DNA from: Candidatus Eiseniibacteriota bacterium
GTDB lineage: Bacteria; Eisenbacteria; RBG-16-71-46
Length of the DNA stretch: 13,327 nt
Direction of reading: 5' to 3'
Assembly (NCBI GenBank): GCA_023249815.1
Contig: JAHFBX010000038.1
Span: 1 to 13,327, forward strand
Positions 1 through 6,212 of the stretch are shown piece by piece (the stretch's first letter is position 1; the number at the start of each line of letters is the position of its first letter). The notes beneath the pieces are model-generated. The model was not told where the DNA came from. It did no database searches and was given only the letters and a program-made list of their open reading frames with translations. The position numbers and the translations under genes are program-made.

Positions 1-1127
1 TCACGGTGACGCCGGCGACCGACACGCTCGTCGTGGGACAGCAGCGGCTGTTCACCGCGGTCGCGCGCGACACGGACAGTGTGGTGGTGGCGGGCGCCGG
101 CTTCGCGTGGTCCTCGAGCGACGCGGGCGTGATCACGGTGTCGAGCTCCGGACGCGTGACCGCGATGGGCGAGGGCGTGGCGCTGCTGATCGCCGCGGCG
201 GGGGGCAAGTCGGACACCGCCACGGTGGCGGTCTACGTGCAGCCGGGCTGGTACACGCAGCCGAGCGGCACCACGAACGACCTGAATGGCGTGTTCTTCC
301 AATCGAACGGTCGCGACGGCTGGGCGGTGGGTGACGCGGGCACGATCGTACACACGGATGACGCGGGCACCACCTGGGGCGCGCAGCCCTCCAGCACGGC
401 CTTCAACCTGAACGACGTCTGGTTCACCACCGACGTGACGGGGTTCGCCGTGGGCCATGGCGGCACCGTCATGCGCACGCGCAACGCCGGGCGGTCGTGG
501 ACGCGGCTCACGAACGTGGCGGCGAGCGAGAACCTCTACGGCGTGTGCTTCGCGGACACCGCGCACGGCTGGGCGGTGGGCTCGAACGGCGTGACGCTGC
601 GCACGGGTGACGGCGGCAAGTCGTGGACGAAGTTCTACCCGACCGCGCAGCAGCTCAACAGCGTGTCGTTCTCGGACACGACGAACGGCTGGGCGGTGGG
701 CGAAGGCGGCGTCATCGCGGGCACGCACGACGGCGGCCGGAGCTGGTACCTGCTGCAGCCGTCGATCACCGCGGTGCCGATCCGCGCGGTCTGGCGCCTC
801 ACGAACGAGATGGCGTGGGCGGGCGGTCTGCAGGGTGTGAACCCGGTCGCCGCGGCGACGCCGGACTCACTGGACTGGACGCTCGGCACGTTCGGCGCCA
901 CGAACCACGTGAGCGGCCTCCAGATGCTGGACGCGAACGTGGGATACGCGGTGGGCACGAACGGCACGGGACTCGTGCTCAAGACGCTCACCGGCGGCGT
1001 GGCCTGGGGCCCGCAGATCTCGAACACGGCGCAGGCGTTGAACGACGTGTGGTTCGTGGACAACCTGCGTGGCTGGGCGGTGGGCGTGACGGGACGGATC
1101 ATCCACACGGCCAGGGGCGGGATCTAG
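1..1127 (+). CDS. Secreted Ig-like / YCF48 beta-propeller protein (5' end outside window)
   Basis: The reading frame is open to the left edge, so the true start lies upstream; a GTG at position 6 is only an internal codon. About 80 visible residues form a bacterial Ig-like (Big_2-type) module: alternating strands with a WSSSDAGVITVSSSGRVTA core, ending in a threonine/valine-rich strand. The rest is seven units of 40-43 residues. Each begins with Trp or a hydrophobic strand, passes through an LNDVWF-like strand, and ends in a GWAVG-x2-G-x3-HT-x-DGG signature. This is the YCF48/BNR-like sequence of seven-bladed propellers. Units five (AWAGG) and six are degenerate. The protein stops after the GG of unit seven, which fits ring closure with the first Trp strand and is not a truncation. 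It is probably extracellular or envelope-anchored; ligand unknown. YCF48 in photosystem II assembly is the best-known relative, but that role is not implied here. Its transcript may end at the palindrome starting 24 nt downstream. Confidence 0.85.
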   Translation, partial: TVTPATDTLVVGQQRLFTAVARDTDSVVVAGAGFAWSSSDAGVITVSSSGRVTAMGEGVALLIAAAGGKSDTATVAVYVQPGWYTQPSGTTNDLNGVFFQSNGRDGWAVGDAGTIVHTDDAGTTWGAQPSSTAFNLNDVWFTTDVTGFAVGHGGTVMRTRNAGRSWTRLTNVAASENLYGVCFADTAHGWAVGSNGVTLRTGDGGKSWTKFYPTAQQLNSVSFSDTTNGWAVGEGGVIAGTHDGGRSWYLLQPSITAVPIRAVWRLTNEMAWAGGLQGVNPVAAATPDSLDWTLGTFGATNHVSGLQMLDANVGYAVGTNGTGLVLKTLTGGVAWGPQISNTAQALNDVWFVDNLRGWAVGVTGRIIHTARGGI

Positions 1128-1150
1128 GCTCGGACGCCTGCTGATCCGTC

Positions 1151-1299
1151 GGGCCTGGCCGCGCGGGGATCTCGCACAGGGGAACGCTCGTCGCGGCCAT
1201 CCCTGGCCACTCCTCGCTCGTCTGGCCGTGGGCTCCGGCCTCCTGCCTCCCGCCCACGTCCAGGCGCCCCCTGTGCGAGATCCCCGCGCGTCCAGGCCC
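1151..1299. repeat. Long imperfect palindrome with two nested hairpins
   Basis: Positions 1151-1182 pair with 1268-1299 over 32 positions with one mismatch (1159 C against 1291 T). The 85-nt interval holds two further hairpins. The first is 1195-1199 with 1204-1208 (GGCCA/TGGCC, loop TCCC). The second is 1219-1233 with 1252-1266, 15 positions with one mismatch and one G-T wobble. CTGGCC occurs three times on the left side (1155, 1203, 1222), and CGTCCAGGC occurs twice on the right (1257-1265, 1289-1297). The element begins 24 nt after the stop of the propeller gene and ends 58 nt before the NYN gene. It could be a terminator, a MITE-like or REP/BIME-like repeat, or a structured RNA. I see no target-site duplication and no second copy in this window. 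Confidence 0.8.
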
Positions 1300-1321
1300 T
1301 CTACCAACCTGCGCCCGCTCG

Positions 1322-1350
1322 TTGACGGCTGGCGCGGTGGGCCGGACGAT
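1322..1350 (+). promoter_or_regulatory. Possible promoter for the NYN gene (leaderless?)
   Basis: TTGACG at 1322-1327 is a five-of-six match to a -35 box. After a 17-nt spacer comes GACGAT at 1345-1350, only a three-of-six -10 box. The ATG at 1357 would then be at about +1, giving a leaderless transcript. This would explain why the GGAGG at 1351-1355 sits only one base from the ATG, too close for a normal Shine-Dalgarno. The -10 box is weak, so this is tentative. Confidence 0.3.
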
Positions 1351-1356
1351 GGAGGC

Positions 1357-1896
1357 ATGGAATCCCGGCTCGTCATCGTGGATGGGTACAATCTGATCCT
1401 GCGCTCGCCGCGGCTCCGGCCGGGGCCGGGCCGCACGCTCGAGGAATCTCGGGCCATGCTCGCGAGCCTGCTGGCGTGGATGATGGGCGGCAACGACGCG
1501 CGGTTCCTCATCGTGTACGACGGCGCCGAGGGGTCCGGGCGCGACGAGCTCACGGGCCGCGTCCAGGTGCGCTGGTCCAGCCCGCCGGAAAAGGCGGACG
1601 ACGTCATCCGCCGGATCGTCGAGCAGAGAGTGGGGGGCGACGAGCACATCACCGTCGTCACCGCCGACATCGAGGTCGCGCGCCACGCGCGTGCGGAGGG
1701 CGCGGACGTGTCGCTGGCCGACCTGTTCCTGGCCTCGGCGCTCGGCGATCTCGGGCACGAGGCGGGTGAGGGGGTGGACGACGAAGCCACCGACAAACCC
1801 GTTCAGCTCTCGAAGAAGGAACTTGCGGAATGGGCCGAGATCTTCACGCGGCGAAGCGCCACGCCGCCCGCCGGCGAAGCCGAGCCCGAGAACTGA
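1357..1896 (+). CDS. NYN domain (YacP-type) putative endoribonuclease
   Basis: This 179-residue protein matches the YacP/NYN family (PIN-like fold nucleases; the Bacillus member Rae1 cleaves mRNA at the ribosome). It begins with the family's VIVDGYNLI strand (D9, N12). A central LIVYDG strand follows at 51-56, then KADDVIRRIV (D81, D82), then VVTADIEVARHARAEGADV with D104. The acidic residues are where NYN nucleases bind metal. The C-terminal third (about 135-179) is charged and probably flexible, with an LSKKELAEWAEIF helix. The frame is open further upstream to a GTG at 1228. I chose ATG 1357 because homology begins exactly there and because the extension would read through the palindrome. 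It probably acts in the cytosol on RNA; the substrate cannot be inferred. It stands alone: msrA follows after 155 bp. Confidence 0.85.
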   Translation: MESRLVIVDGYNLILRSPRLRPGPGRTLEESRAMLASLLAWMMGGNDARFLIVYDGAEGSGRDELTGRVQVRWSSPPEKADDVIRRIVEQRVGGDEHITVVTADIEVARHARAEGADVSLADLFLASALGDLGHEAGEGVDDEATDKPVQLSKKELAEWAEIFTRRSATPPAGEAEPEN

Positions 1897-1912
1897 CAGG
1901 GGCCTGACCGCG

Positions 1913-1931
1913 CCGGGTGTCACGCGCCCGG
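1913..1931 (+). terminator. Weak hairpin downstream of the NYN gene
   Basis: CCGGGTGT at 1913-1920 pairs with GCGCCCGG at 1924-1931, giving eight pairs of which two are G-T, with a 3-nt loop. It lies 16 nt after the stop codon. No T-tract follows, so termination activity is uncertain. Confidence 0.3.
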
Positions 1932-2051
1932 ACCTCGCGCGTTCTACGTCCAACCCGCTCACGCACGTAAGCTCGGGCGATTCATGGGCACGTGACGTGC
2001 GAGAGCTGGCGGCCCTTGGAACGCAGGCGCAGGACTCCCCGGAGGACGCCC

Positions 2052-2720
2052 ATGACGCACGCTCGTCGAGCCCTGTCGCCACCCCTGGCGCTACTGGTGC
2101 TCGCGTTCTGCGGCTCCGCCGCCATGGCGGCGACGCCCAAGCCCGCCGCGCCCCCTCGTCCCGCCGCCGTCGCGCGCACCGAGCTCGCGACGTTCGCGAT
2201 GGGCTGTTTCTGGTGCGGCGAGACCCAGTTCGAAAAGCAGCCCGGCGTGAAGAGCGTGATCTCGGGATACACCGGCGGGCCTGAACAGCATCCCACCTAC
2301 GAACAGGTGAGCGCGGGCGTCACCGGGCACTATGAATCCATCCAGGTCACGTTCGATCCCACCGTCACCACGTACGAGAAGATGCTCGACCTGTTCTGGC
2401 ACGGCATCGATCCGACGCAGGGCGACGGCCAGTTCTGCGACCGCGGCCGCCAGTACCGTTCGGTGGTGTTCTTCCACGACGCGCGTCAGAAGCGACTGGT
2501 CGAGGACAGCCGCCGTGCGATCGGGGGGTCGAAGGTGCTCAAGCAGCCGATCGTGACCGAGCTCGTGGCCGCGGGGACGTTCTGGCCCGCCGAGGACTAC
2601 CACCAGGACTTCTGGAAGAAGGACCCGATCCGCTACCGCAGCTACCGGCTGGGCTGCGGCCGTGATCAACGGCTCGCGGCACTGTGGGGCGCGCGCGCCT
2701 CGAAGCCGCTGGTGCACTGA
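2052..2720 (+). CDS. msrA: Exported peptide methionine sulfoxide reductase MsrA
   Basis: MsrA reduces the S-epimer of methionine sulfoxide in proteins, using thioredoxin-like reductant. The 222-residue product starts at ATG 2052, six nt after GGAGG (2041-2045). An upstream ATG at 1992 has no such site. Residues 1-26 form a signal peptide (basic start, PPLALLVLAF core, AMA cleavage site), so the enzyme should work in the periplasm. No strict lipobox is present. Catalytic motif GCFWCGE places the nucleophile at C52 and the family glutamate at E57. GYTGG, YESIQVTFDP, the DPTQGDGQFCDRGRQYRS block, EDYHQDF and the C-terminal YRLGCGRDQRL (probable recycling Cys) follow in normal order. No MsrB domain is fused and none lies nearby. 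It is the last gene before a convergent terminator and probably has its own promoter in the 155-bp gap upstream. Family assignment is very secure; export is strongly suggested. Confidence 0.96.
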   Translation: MTHARRALSPPLALLVLAFCGSAAMAATPKPAAPPRPAAVARTELATFAMGCFWCGETQFEKQPGVKSVISGYTGGPEQHPTYEQVSAGVTGHYESIQVTFDPTVTTYEKMLDLFWHGIDPTQGDGQFCDRGRQYRSVVFFHDARQKRLVEDSRRAIGGSKVLKQPIVTELVAAGTFWPAEDYHQDFWKKDPIRYRSYRLGCGRDQRLAALWGARASKPLVH

Positions 2721-2766
2721 CGCCGCACCCTCACCGTGGCGCACCGCGCCGCGACGCCCAAGCACG

Positions 2767-2795
2767 ACGGCCCGCTCCCAAGTGGAGCGGGCCGT
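2767..2795. terminator. Bidirectional terminator between msrA and the convergent lipoprotein gene
   Basis: A perfect 12-bp stem, ACGGCCCGCTCC at 2767-2778 with GGAGCGGGCCGT at 2784-2795, has a 5-nt loop. It lies 46 nt after the msrA stop and 22 nt beyond the opposing gene's stop. Flanking T-tracts are minimal on both strands, which is common in GC-rich genomes. Its position between convergent genes supports the call. Confidence 0.75.
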
Positions 2796-2817
2796 TCGCG
2801 TGTCGCGTCGGCTTGCT

Positions 2818-3732
2818 TCAATTCGCCGCGGGCAGTCGGACCGGGATCACCGCATAGGCGAGAATCCACGCGTTCGAGTCGTAGGGCAACGCGTCATCGA
2901 ACAGTGTGTCGTGAGAAAGCGCGTCCACACCGAAGTGGCGCAAGCCCGGGAACGTGCCGACGGGGAACACGAACGAGTGCGTCCCGTTCCCATTGTTCCT
3001 GAACCGGCGACGCAGGTCGTTGCCATGGAACAGCACCACGTCCGTGGGGTTTGCCGTGGTGGCGGTGAGCCGCACTTCGGTGGCCGGCACGAGCCTCAGG
3101 ATGTGGCGCAGGCGGTGCAGTTCGAGTGGGTCGGTGATCGTGGTGTCCATGTCGGCGGCCTCGATGCGCAGGCTGAGCACGCGCGTCTGGCCGTCTCGCG
3201 TGCGAACGTCCACGCCCGAGGTTCCCGCCAGGCGCCAGCGCGTGAGCCCGGTGTCGCCGGGGACCGGCATGCGCACGAGCGCCACCTTGCGCGTCCACAG
3301 GTCGTCGAGCGGCTTGCGCACGAGGATGCGCGAGGTGTCTTCGACGCTCACTTCGCCGGCCACGATGTTGAACGAGCCGTGCAGGTGGCGCCGGATCGTG
3401 ACCAGCGCGAGCGTCGGGCGGCCACTCGGGTCCGGGTTGCCGAACTCGGTGTGGATGTCGCTCTCGACCTGCGTGATCTGTCGCCAGAAGCGCAGCGGAC
3501 GGATGGCCGCGAAGCCCTGGGATTCGCCCTCCACCGTGGTGGGGGTCTCGTCCTGCCACACCGGCTCGTTGACGAAGTCGGGATTGGACTGGACGACCTG
3601 GGCCACGGCGGCTTCGTCGGAACCGGTCGAAGGGCCGCTCGCCGCAGGGGATTGAAGTGAACTGGTCCTGCCGCAGCCGGCGAGAGTCAGCGCGCCTAGG
3701 GCAAGAATGCCGAGCCAGCGATGATGCGACAT
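2818..3732 (-). CDS. Hypothetical lipoprotein (304 aa)
   Basis: The product starts with a lipoprotein signal peptide: MSHHRW, a hydrophobic core, and lipobox LAGC with the lipidated cysteine at C20. A Ser/Ala-rich tether of about 20 residues follows. The start at 3732 is set by GGAGGT (3739-3744) and by the signal peptide; the frame stays open 37 codons further without plausible protein. The body is beta-rich and hydrophilic, with blocks such as GFAAIRPLRFWRQIT, GRPTLALVTIRRHLHGSF and FVFPVGTFPGLRHFGVDAL. I do not recognise a family. Lack of other cysteines after C20 and the lipobox indicate an envelope location, anchored in the inner or outer membrane. It is transcribed alone and ends at the shared terminator at 2767-2795. 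Function unknown. Confidence 0.8.
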   Translation of the reverse strand: MSHHRWLGILALGALTLAGCGRTSSLQSPAASGPSTGSDEAAVAQVVQSNPDFVNEPVWQDETPTTVEGESQGFAAIRPLRFWRQITQVESDIHTEFGNPDPSGRPTLALVTIRRHLHGSFNIVAGEVSVEDTSRILVRKPLDDLWTRKVALVRMPVPGDTGLTRWRLAGTSGVDVRTRDGQTRVLSLRIEAADMDTTITDPLELHRLRHILRLVPATEVRLTATTANPTDVVLFHGNDLRRRFRNNGNGTHSFVFPVGTFPGLRHFGVDALSHDTLFDDALPYDSNAWILAYAVIPVRLPAAN

Positions 3733-4034
3733 TGCGGGACCTCCGTCGGAGCGGCCTCGAGAGTGGCCGCGAGCGAGTCTCCAGGGCAGGGAGCTTGTGC
3801 TCACGGCACTACTGGATTGCACCACGCGTGCCATCGCTCGCACAAGCCTAATTCATTGCGCCGCAACGCCGGGTGCGCGGCGTGCTCGGCTCGCCTGTAC
3901 CGCACCGGACAGCCGTCGGAGAACGCGGGAACCCATGGGGACAGTCGGGCGCGTGACCGGTGCCGTCCGGAATGCGTTGCGGCGCGACCCCGTTCGGGGC
4001 CGCGCCGCACGCCTGGTACGAGCAGCCGGGTTCG
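3733..4034. other. Gene-free gap between two co-oriented lipoprotein genes
   Basis: About 300 bp separate the stop of the glycine-zipper lipoprotein gene (4035) and the start of the 304-aa lipoprotein gene (3732), both on the minus strand. It holds a terminator (3978-4009) and, near the downstream gene, a 6-bp hairpin (GCGGCC 3751-3756 with GGCCGC 3765-3770) just before the Shine-Dalgarno. The remainder presumably carries the downstream promoter, but no clear -35/-10 pair is visible. No credible small gene or RNA gene was found. Confidence 0.6.
3978..4009 (-). terminator. Terminator of the glycine-zipper lipoprotein gene
   Basis: TGCGGCGCG (3978-3986) pairs perfectly with CGCGCCGCA (4001-4009). 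After one A/C mismatch, CCCC (3988-3991) pairs with GGGG (3996-3999) around loop GTTC. It starts 25 nt beyond the stop codon at 4035 on the minus strand. No long T-run follows. Confidence 0.7.
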
Positions 4035-4811
4035 CTAGAGCTTGAGCTTGGTGTCGCGATCCACCGTGAACACCAGCTCGGCGCCTTCCTTCACGGTGAC
4101 CTGGTAGCCCTTGCTCGACGCCACCGCGCCGGTGGCAGCCGCGCCGCCCAGGATGCCACCGATCAGCGCGCCCTTGCCCGAGCCGCCGACCGCGCGGCCG
4201 ATCAAGGCGCCTGCCGCCGCGCCGCCCGCCACCGCACCGACGTTACGCGCGCGCGTCGAGCCGGCGATGATGCTGTCCCCCGTGGCGCTGATGTTCTGCG
4301 TCTTGCCGTTCGCCTCGATGGACGTGACGCGCAGCACGAGCACCGCGCGGTCGCCCTTGGCCGCGGGCCTCACGCCGTCCACCACGCCGTGCACGGTGCT
4401 GCCGGCGGGGAACGGAGCCATCTTGCCCACGACCACGGCCTCGGCGATCGCGCCGGTCCACTCCTGTCCCACCGTCGCGGTCTCCGACGTGAGCGCGGTC
4501 GTCATCGTGACCTTGAGTCCCGTCCCGGCCGCGACCGTCGCGGAGGGAGCAGGCGCCGGCGCCGGCTTGGGCGCGGGCTGAGTCGCAGTCTTGGGCGCTG
4601 GCGTTGGCGTCGTGGCCGGCGGCGTGGTCTGGGGCTGGAAGTCGGTCTGCGGCTGCAGCTGGCCCGGGGCCGGCTCGATCGGGCTCGAAGCCAGCAAGCT
4701 GTCGCTGCTGGCGGTTCCGGCCGTCTGATCGGCCGGTTTCTGGCCGCATCCCGCGAGGAATGCGACCGCCAGGAGAGCAAGCAGAGAAGTAGAGGCGCGA
4801 CGGATGATCAT
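4035..4811 (-). CDS. Proline-rich, glycine-zipper lipoprotein
   Basis: The 258-residue product starts at ATG 4811, six nt after GGAGGA (4818-4823). Its signal peptide ends in lipobox LAGC with lipidated C22. Residues 43-89 are a Pro/Thr/Ala/Gln-rich linker that could span periplasm or peptidoglycan. Residues 95-180 form a beta-domain with a PAGSTVHGVVDGV turn and an AVLVLRVTSIEANGK strand. That pattern recurs in lipoproteins and in TrbI/VirB10-like barrels, where a surface or cavity is lined by such strands. Residues 192-231 are a glycine zipper (GAVAGGAAAGALIG, GALIGGILGGAAATG) able to insert in or pack against a membrane. A short C-terminal segment, YQVTVKEGAELVFTV, follows. A structural envelope or stress role is plausible; I would not name a specific function. 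The gene appears monocistronic, with a hairpin at 4831-4848 in its leader and a terminator at 3978-4009. Confidence 0.85.
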   Translation of the reverse strand: MIIRRASTSLLALLAVAFLAGCGQKPADQTAGTASSDSLLASSPIEPAPGQLQPQTDFQPQTTPPATTPTPAPKTATQPAPKPAPAPAPSATVAAGTGLKVTMTTALTSETATVGQEWTGAIAEAVVVGKMAPFPAGSTVHGVVDGVRPAAKGDRAVLVLRVTSIEANGKTQNISATGDSIIAGSTRARNVGAVAGGAAAGALIGRAVGGSGKGALIGGILGGAAATGAVASSKGYQVTVKEGAELVFTVDRDTKLKL

Positions 4812-4830
4812 GAAGAGTCCTCCATGCGGA

Positions 4831-4848
4831 CCCGGCTTCCATGCCGGG
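4831..4848 (-). promoter_or_regulatory. Leader hairpin just upstream of a Shine-Dalgarno
   Basis: CCCGGC (4831-4836) and GCCGGG (4843-4848) form a 6-bp stem with a 6-nt loop. In the mRNA the hairpin ends seven nt before the GGAGGA that serves the lipoprotein start at 4811. It may protect the leader or influence ribosome access. A hairpin with the same stem bases sits at a similar distance before the PDZ gene. Confidence 0.4.
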
Positions 4849-5004
4849 GCTGGGGGCGATACCGAGTTGGGGGAGCACGGCTGCGATCCGCGAATCCTGC
4901 GGGATGGCTAGCACAGAATGCCCGCGGCGCCGCCGCTGCGCAACCCGCGACCACGCGACTAGCAAGGGTCGCGCCTGCGAGTGTGGCGGCGGAACCGCAG
5001 GTTC

Positions 5005-5010
5005 TATAGT
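5005..5010 (+). promoter_or_regulatory. Candidate -10 box for the coupled mini-ORF and membrane protein
   Basis: TATAGT at 5005-5010 matches the -10 consensus at five of six positions and is one of very few AT-rich hexamers in the gap. The sequence 17 nt upstream (TGTGGC) is a poor -35. A start near 5017 would give a leader of about 45 nt before the mini-ORF at 5062. Confidence 0.4.
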
Positions 5011-5061
5011 GCCTGTGAAACGAACAATGCTCGGAAGTTCATCGAACGCACGGAGTTCGCC

Positions 5062-5103
5062 ATGCACACGGCAACGATGCAGATTCTCGCGATGTCGTCA
5101 TGA
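5062..5103 (+). CDS. 13-codon leader ORF overlapping the membrane-protein start
   Basis: An ATG at 5062 follows GGAG (5052-5055) by six nt and opens a 13-codon frame, MHTATMQILAMSS. Its TGA stop (5101-5103) overlaps the ATG of the next gene (5100-5102) as ATGA, the classic arrangement for translational coupling. The downstream gene has no Shine-Dalgarno of its own. No run of regulatory codons is evident. This may be a leader peptide needed only for ribosome delivery. Confidence 0.45.
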   Translation: MHTATMQILAMSS

Positions 5104-6170
5104 ATACGTCACGTTTCCGCGGCCGCACGCTACTGCTCGCGTGGCTGTATTCGTATTCGGCCGTGCTCGTGATGGCGTTCCTGTTGTTCCGCGGCATCAG
5201 CACGTACTCCTGGGCCACCGTACCGAAGCTCGTGGATGGCACCGCGCACCGGCCGTTCGTGACGCGCGCGCTGCTGCCCGCGGTGGTGCGCGGCGTGATG
5301 GCCGCCACCCCGGCGGTGCGCGAGCGAGTCGAGCGCCGGGTCGCGGGCGCGCTCGCCGACGCGCGGCCTGGCAGCCGCCCGGAGCGCGCGCTCGAGGCAC
5401 TCGGCTGGACGCCCGACGACGTCTACGTGCACCTGGTGGCCACGGGCGTCATGCTCGCCTGCTTCCTCGCGCTGCCGTGGGTGCTGCGCCGGTTGGTTCG
5501 CGTCGCGTATGACGCGCCCCCCGCCGTGGCCGACCTCGCGCCGGTTTTCGGCCTGCTCGCGCTGCCACTCTTCTTCGTAGCGTATGCGCGCTATCTCTAT
5601 GACCCCGGCACCCTGCTTCTGTGGTCGCTGTCGACACTGTGGGTGATGGAACGACGCCACGTCGCACTGTGGTTGTTGCTGCCGGTGCTCGCGTATCACA
5701 AGGAGACAGCGGTGTTGCTGCCGCCATTGGTCGCACTGCGCGACTGGGGCCATGCGCCACGCGCGCGGGTGCTGGTCGTGCTGGCGGCGCAGCTCGCGGT
5801 GGTGGCGGGCGTCCGGCTTTGGGTCGGGCAGCAGTTCGCTGGGAATCCCGGCGACACGGTGCTGTGGGTGGGCGTCGCTCACACCCGCGAACTCCTGGCG
5901 AACCTGCTGCGCCGGCCGCCGTACATCCCGCTCGTGGTCGCGATACTCGGGTGGCTCGTGCTCTCCGGATGGCGCGAGAAGAGCCTCTTCCTCCGTCGCG
6001 CGTTCCTGCTCGTGCTGCTGCCGCTCGTGCTGCTGTCACTTGCGTTCGGCTATGTGGACGAGCTCCGCGGCTATTACGAGACATGGGCTCTGGTGATGCT
6101 ACTTTCGCTGCCCACCGTGGCCGGCCTGCTCGGGGCGGCACCGATCCGCGAACGCACTCCGGCCGGCTGA
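5100..6170 (+). CDS. Polytopic membrane protein, possibly GT-C-like
   Basis: The 356-residue product has about nine hydrophobic segments, near residues 11-30, 109-130, 144-164, 168-184, 187-205, 222-240, 274-290, 300-317 and 327-347. It is therefore an inner-membrane protein. A hydrophilic loop (about 31-108) carries HRPFVTRALLP and an Arg/Glu-rich helix. Short polar motifs sit at membrane borders: YLYDPGTLLLW (165-175), YHKETAVLLPP (199-209), and DELRGYYE (320-327). This layout resembles polytopic glycosyltransferase-like proteins of the GT-C type, but no diagnostic catalytic motif is certain, so I give no function. ATG 5100 is the first start after an in-frame stop at 5016 and lacks a Shine-Dalgarno; translation probably couples from the mini-ORF. 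pepA follows after 42 bp on the same strand, so the two may be co-transcribed. Confidence 0.75.
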   Translation: MNTSRFRGRTLLLAWLYSYSAVLVMAFLLFRGISTYSWATVPKLVDGTAHRPFVTRALLPAVVRGVMAATPAVRERVERRVAGALADARPGSRPERALEALGWTPDDVYVHLVATGVMLACFLALPWVLRRLVRVAYDAPPAVADLAPVFGLLALPLFFVAYARYLYDPGTLLLWSLSTLWVMERRHVALWLLLPVLAYHKETAVLLPPLVALRDWGHAPRARVLVVLAAQLAVVAGVRLWVGQQFAGNPGDTVLWVGVAHTRELLANLLRRPPYIPLVVAILGWLVLSGWREKSLFLRRAFLLVLLPLVLLSLAFGYVDELRGYYETWALVMLLSLPTVAGLLGAAPIRERTPAG

Positions 6171-6212
6171 CGAGCCGGCACTCCACCGCCCATCCTCGGG
6201 AGGTTTCTTCAC

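Noticed and set aside
1228..1356. 43-codon N-terminal extension of the NYN protein from GTG 1228
   Set aside because: It lies in the palindrome, has no Shine-Dalgarno, and family homology begins at ATG 1357.
2662..3660. 332-codon plus-strand open frame opposite the 304-aa lipoprotein
   Set aside because: It would overlap msrA and read through the terminator. The opposite strand has a Shine-Dalgarno, signal peptide and lipobox.
6162..6179. GCCGGC/GCCGGC hairpin over the membrane-protein stop codon, considered as a terminator
   Set aside because: The stem is only 6 bp, no T-run follows, and pepA starts 42 bp after the stop codon on the same strand, so read-through is more likely.
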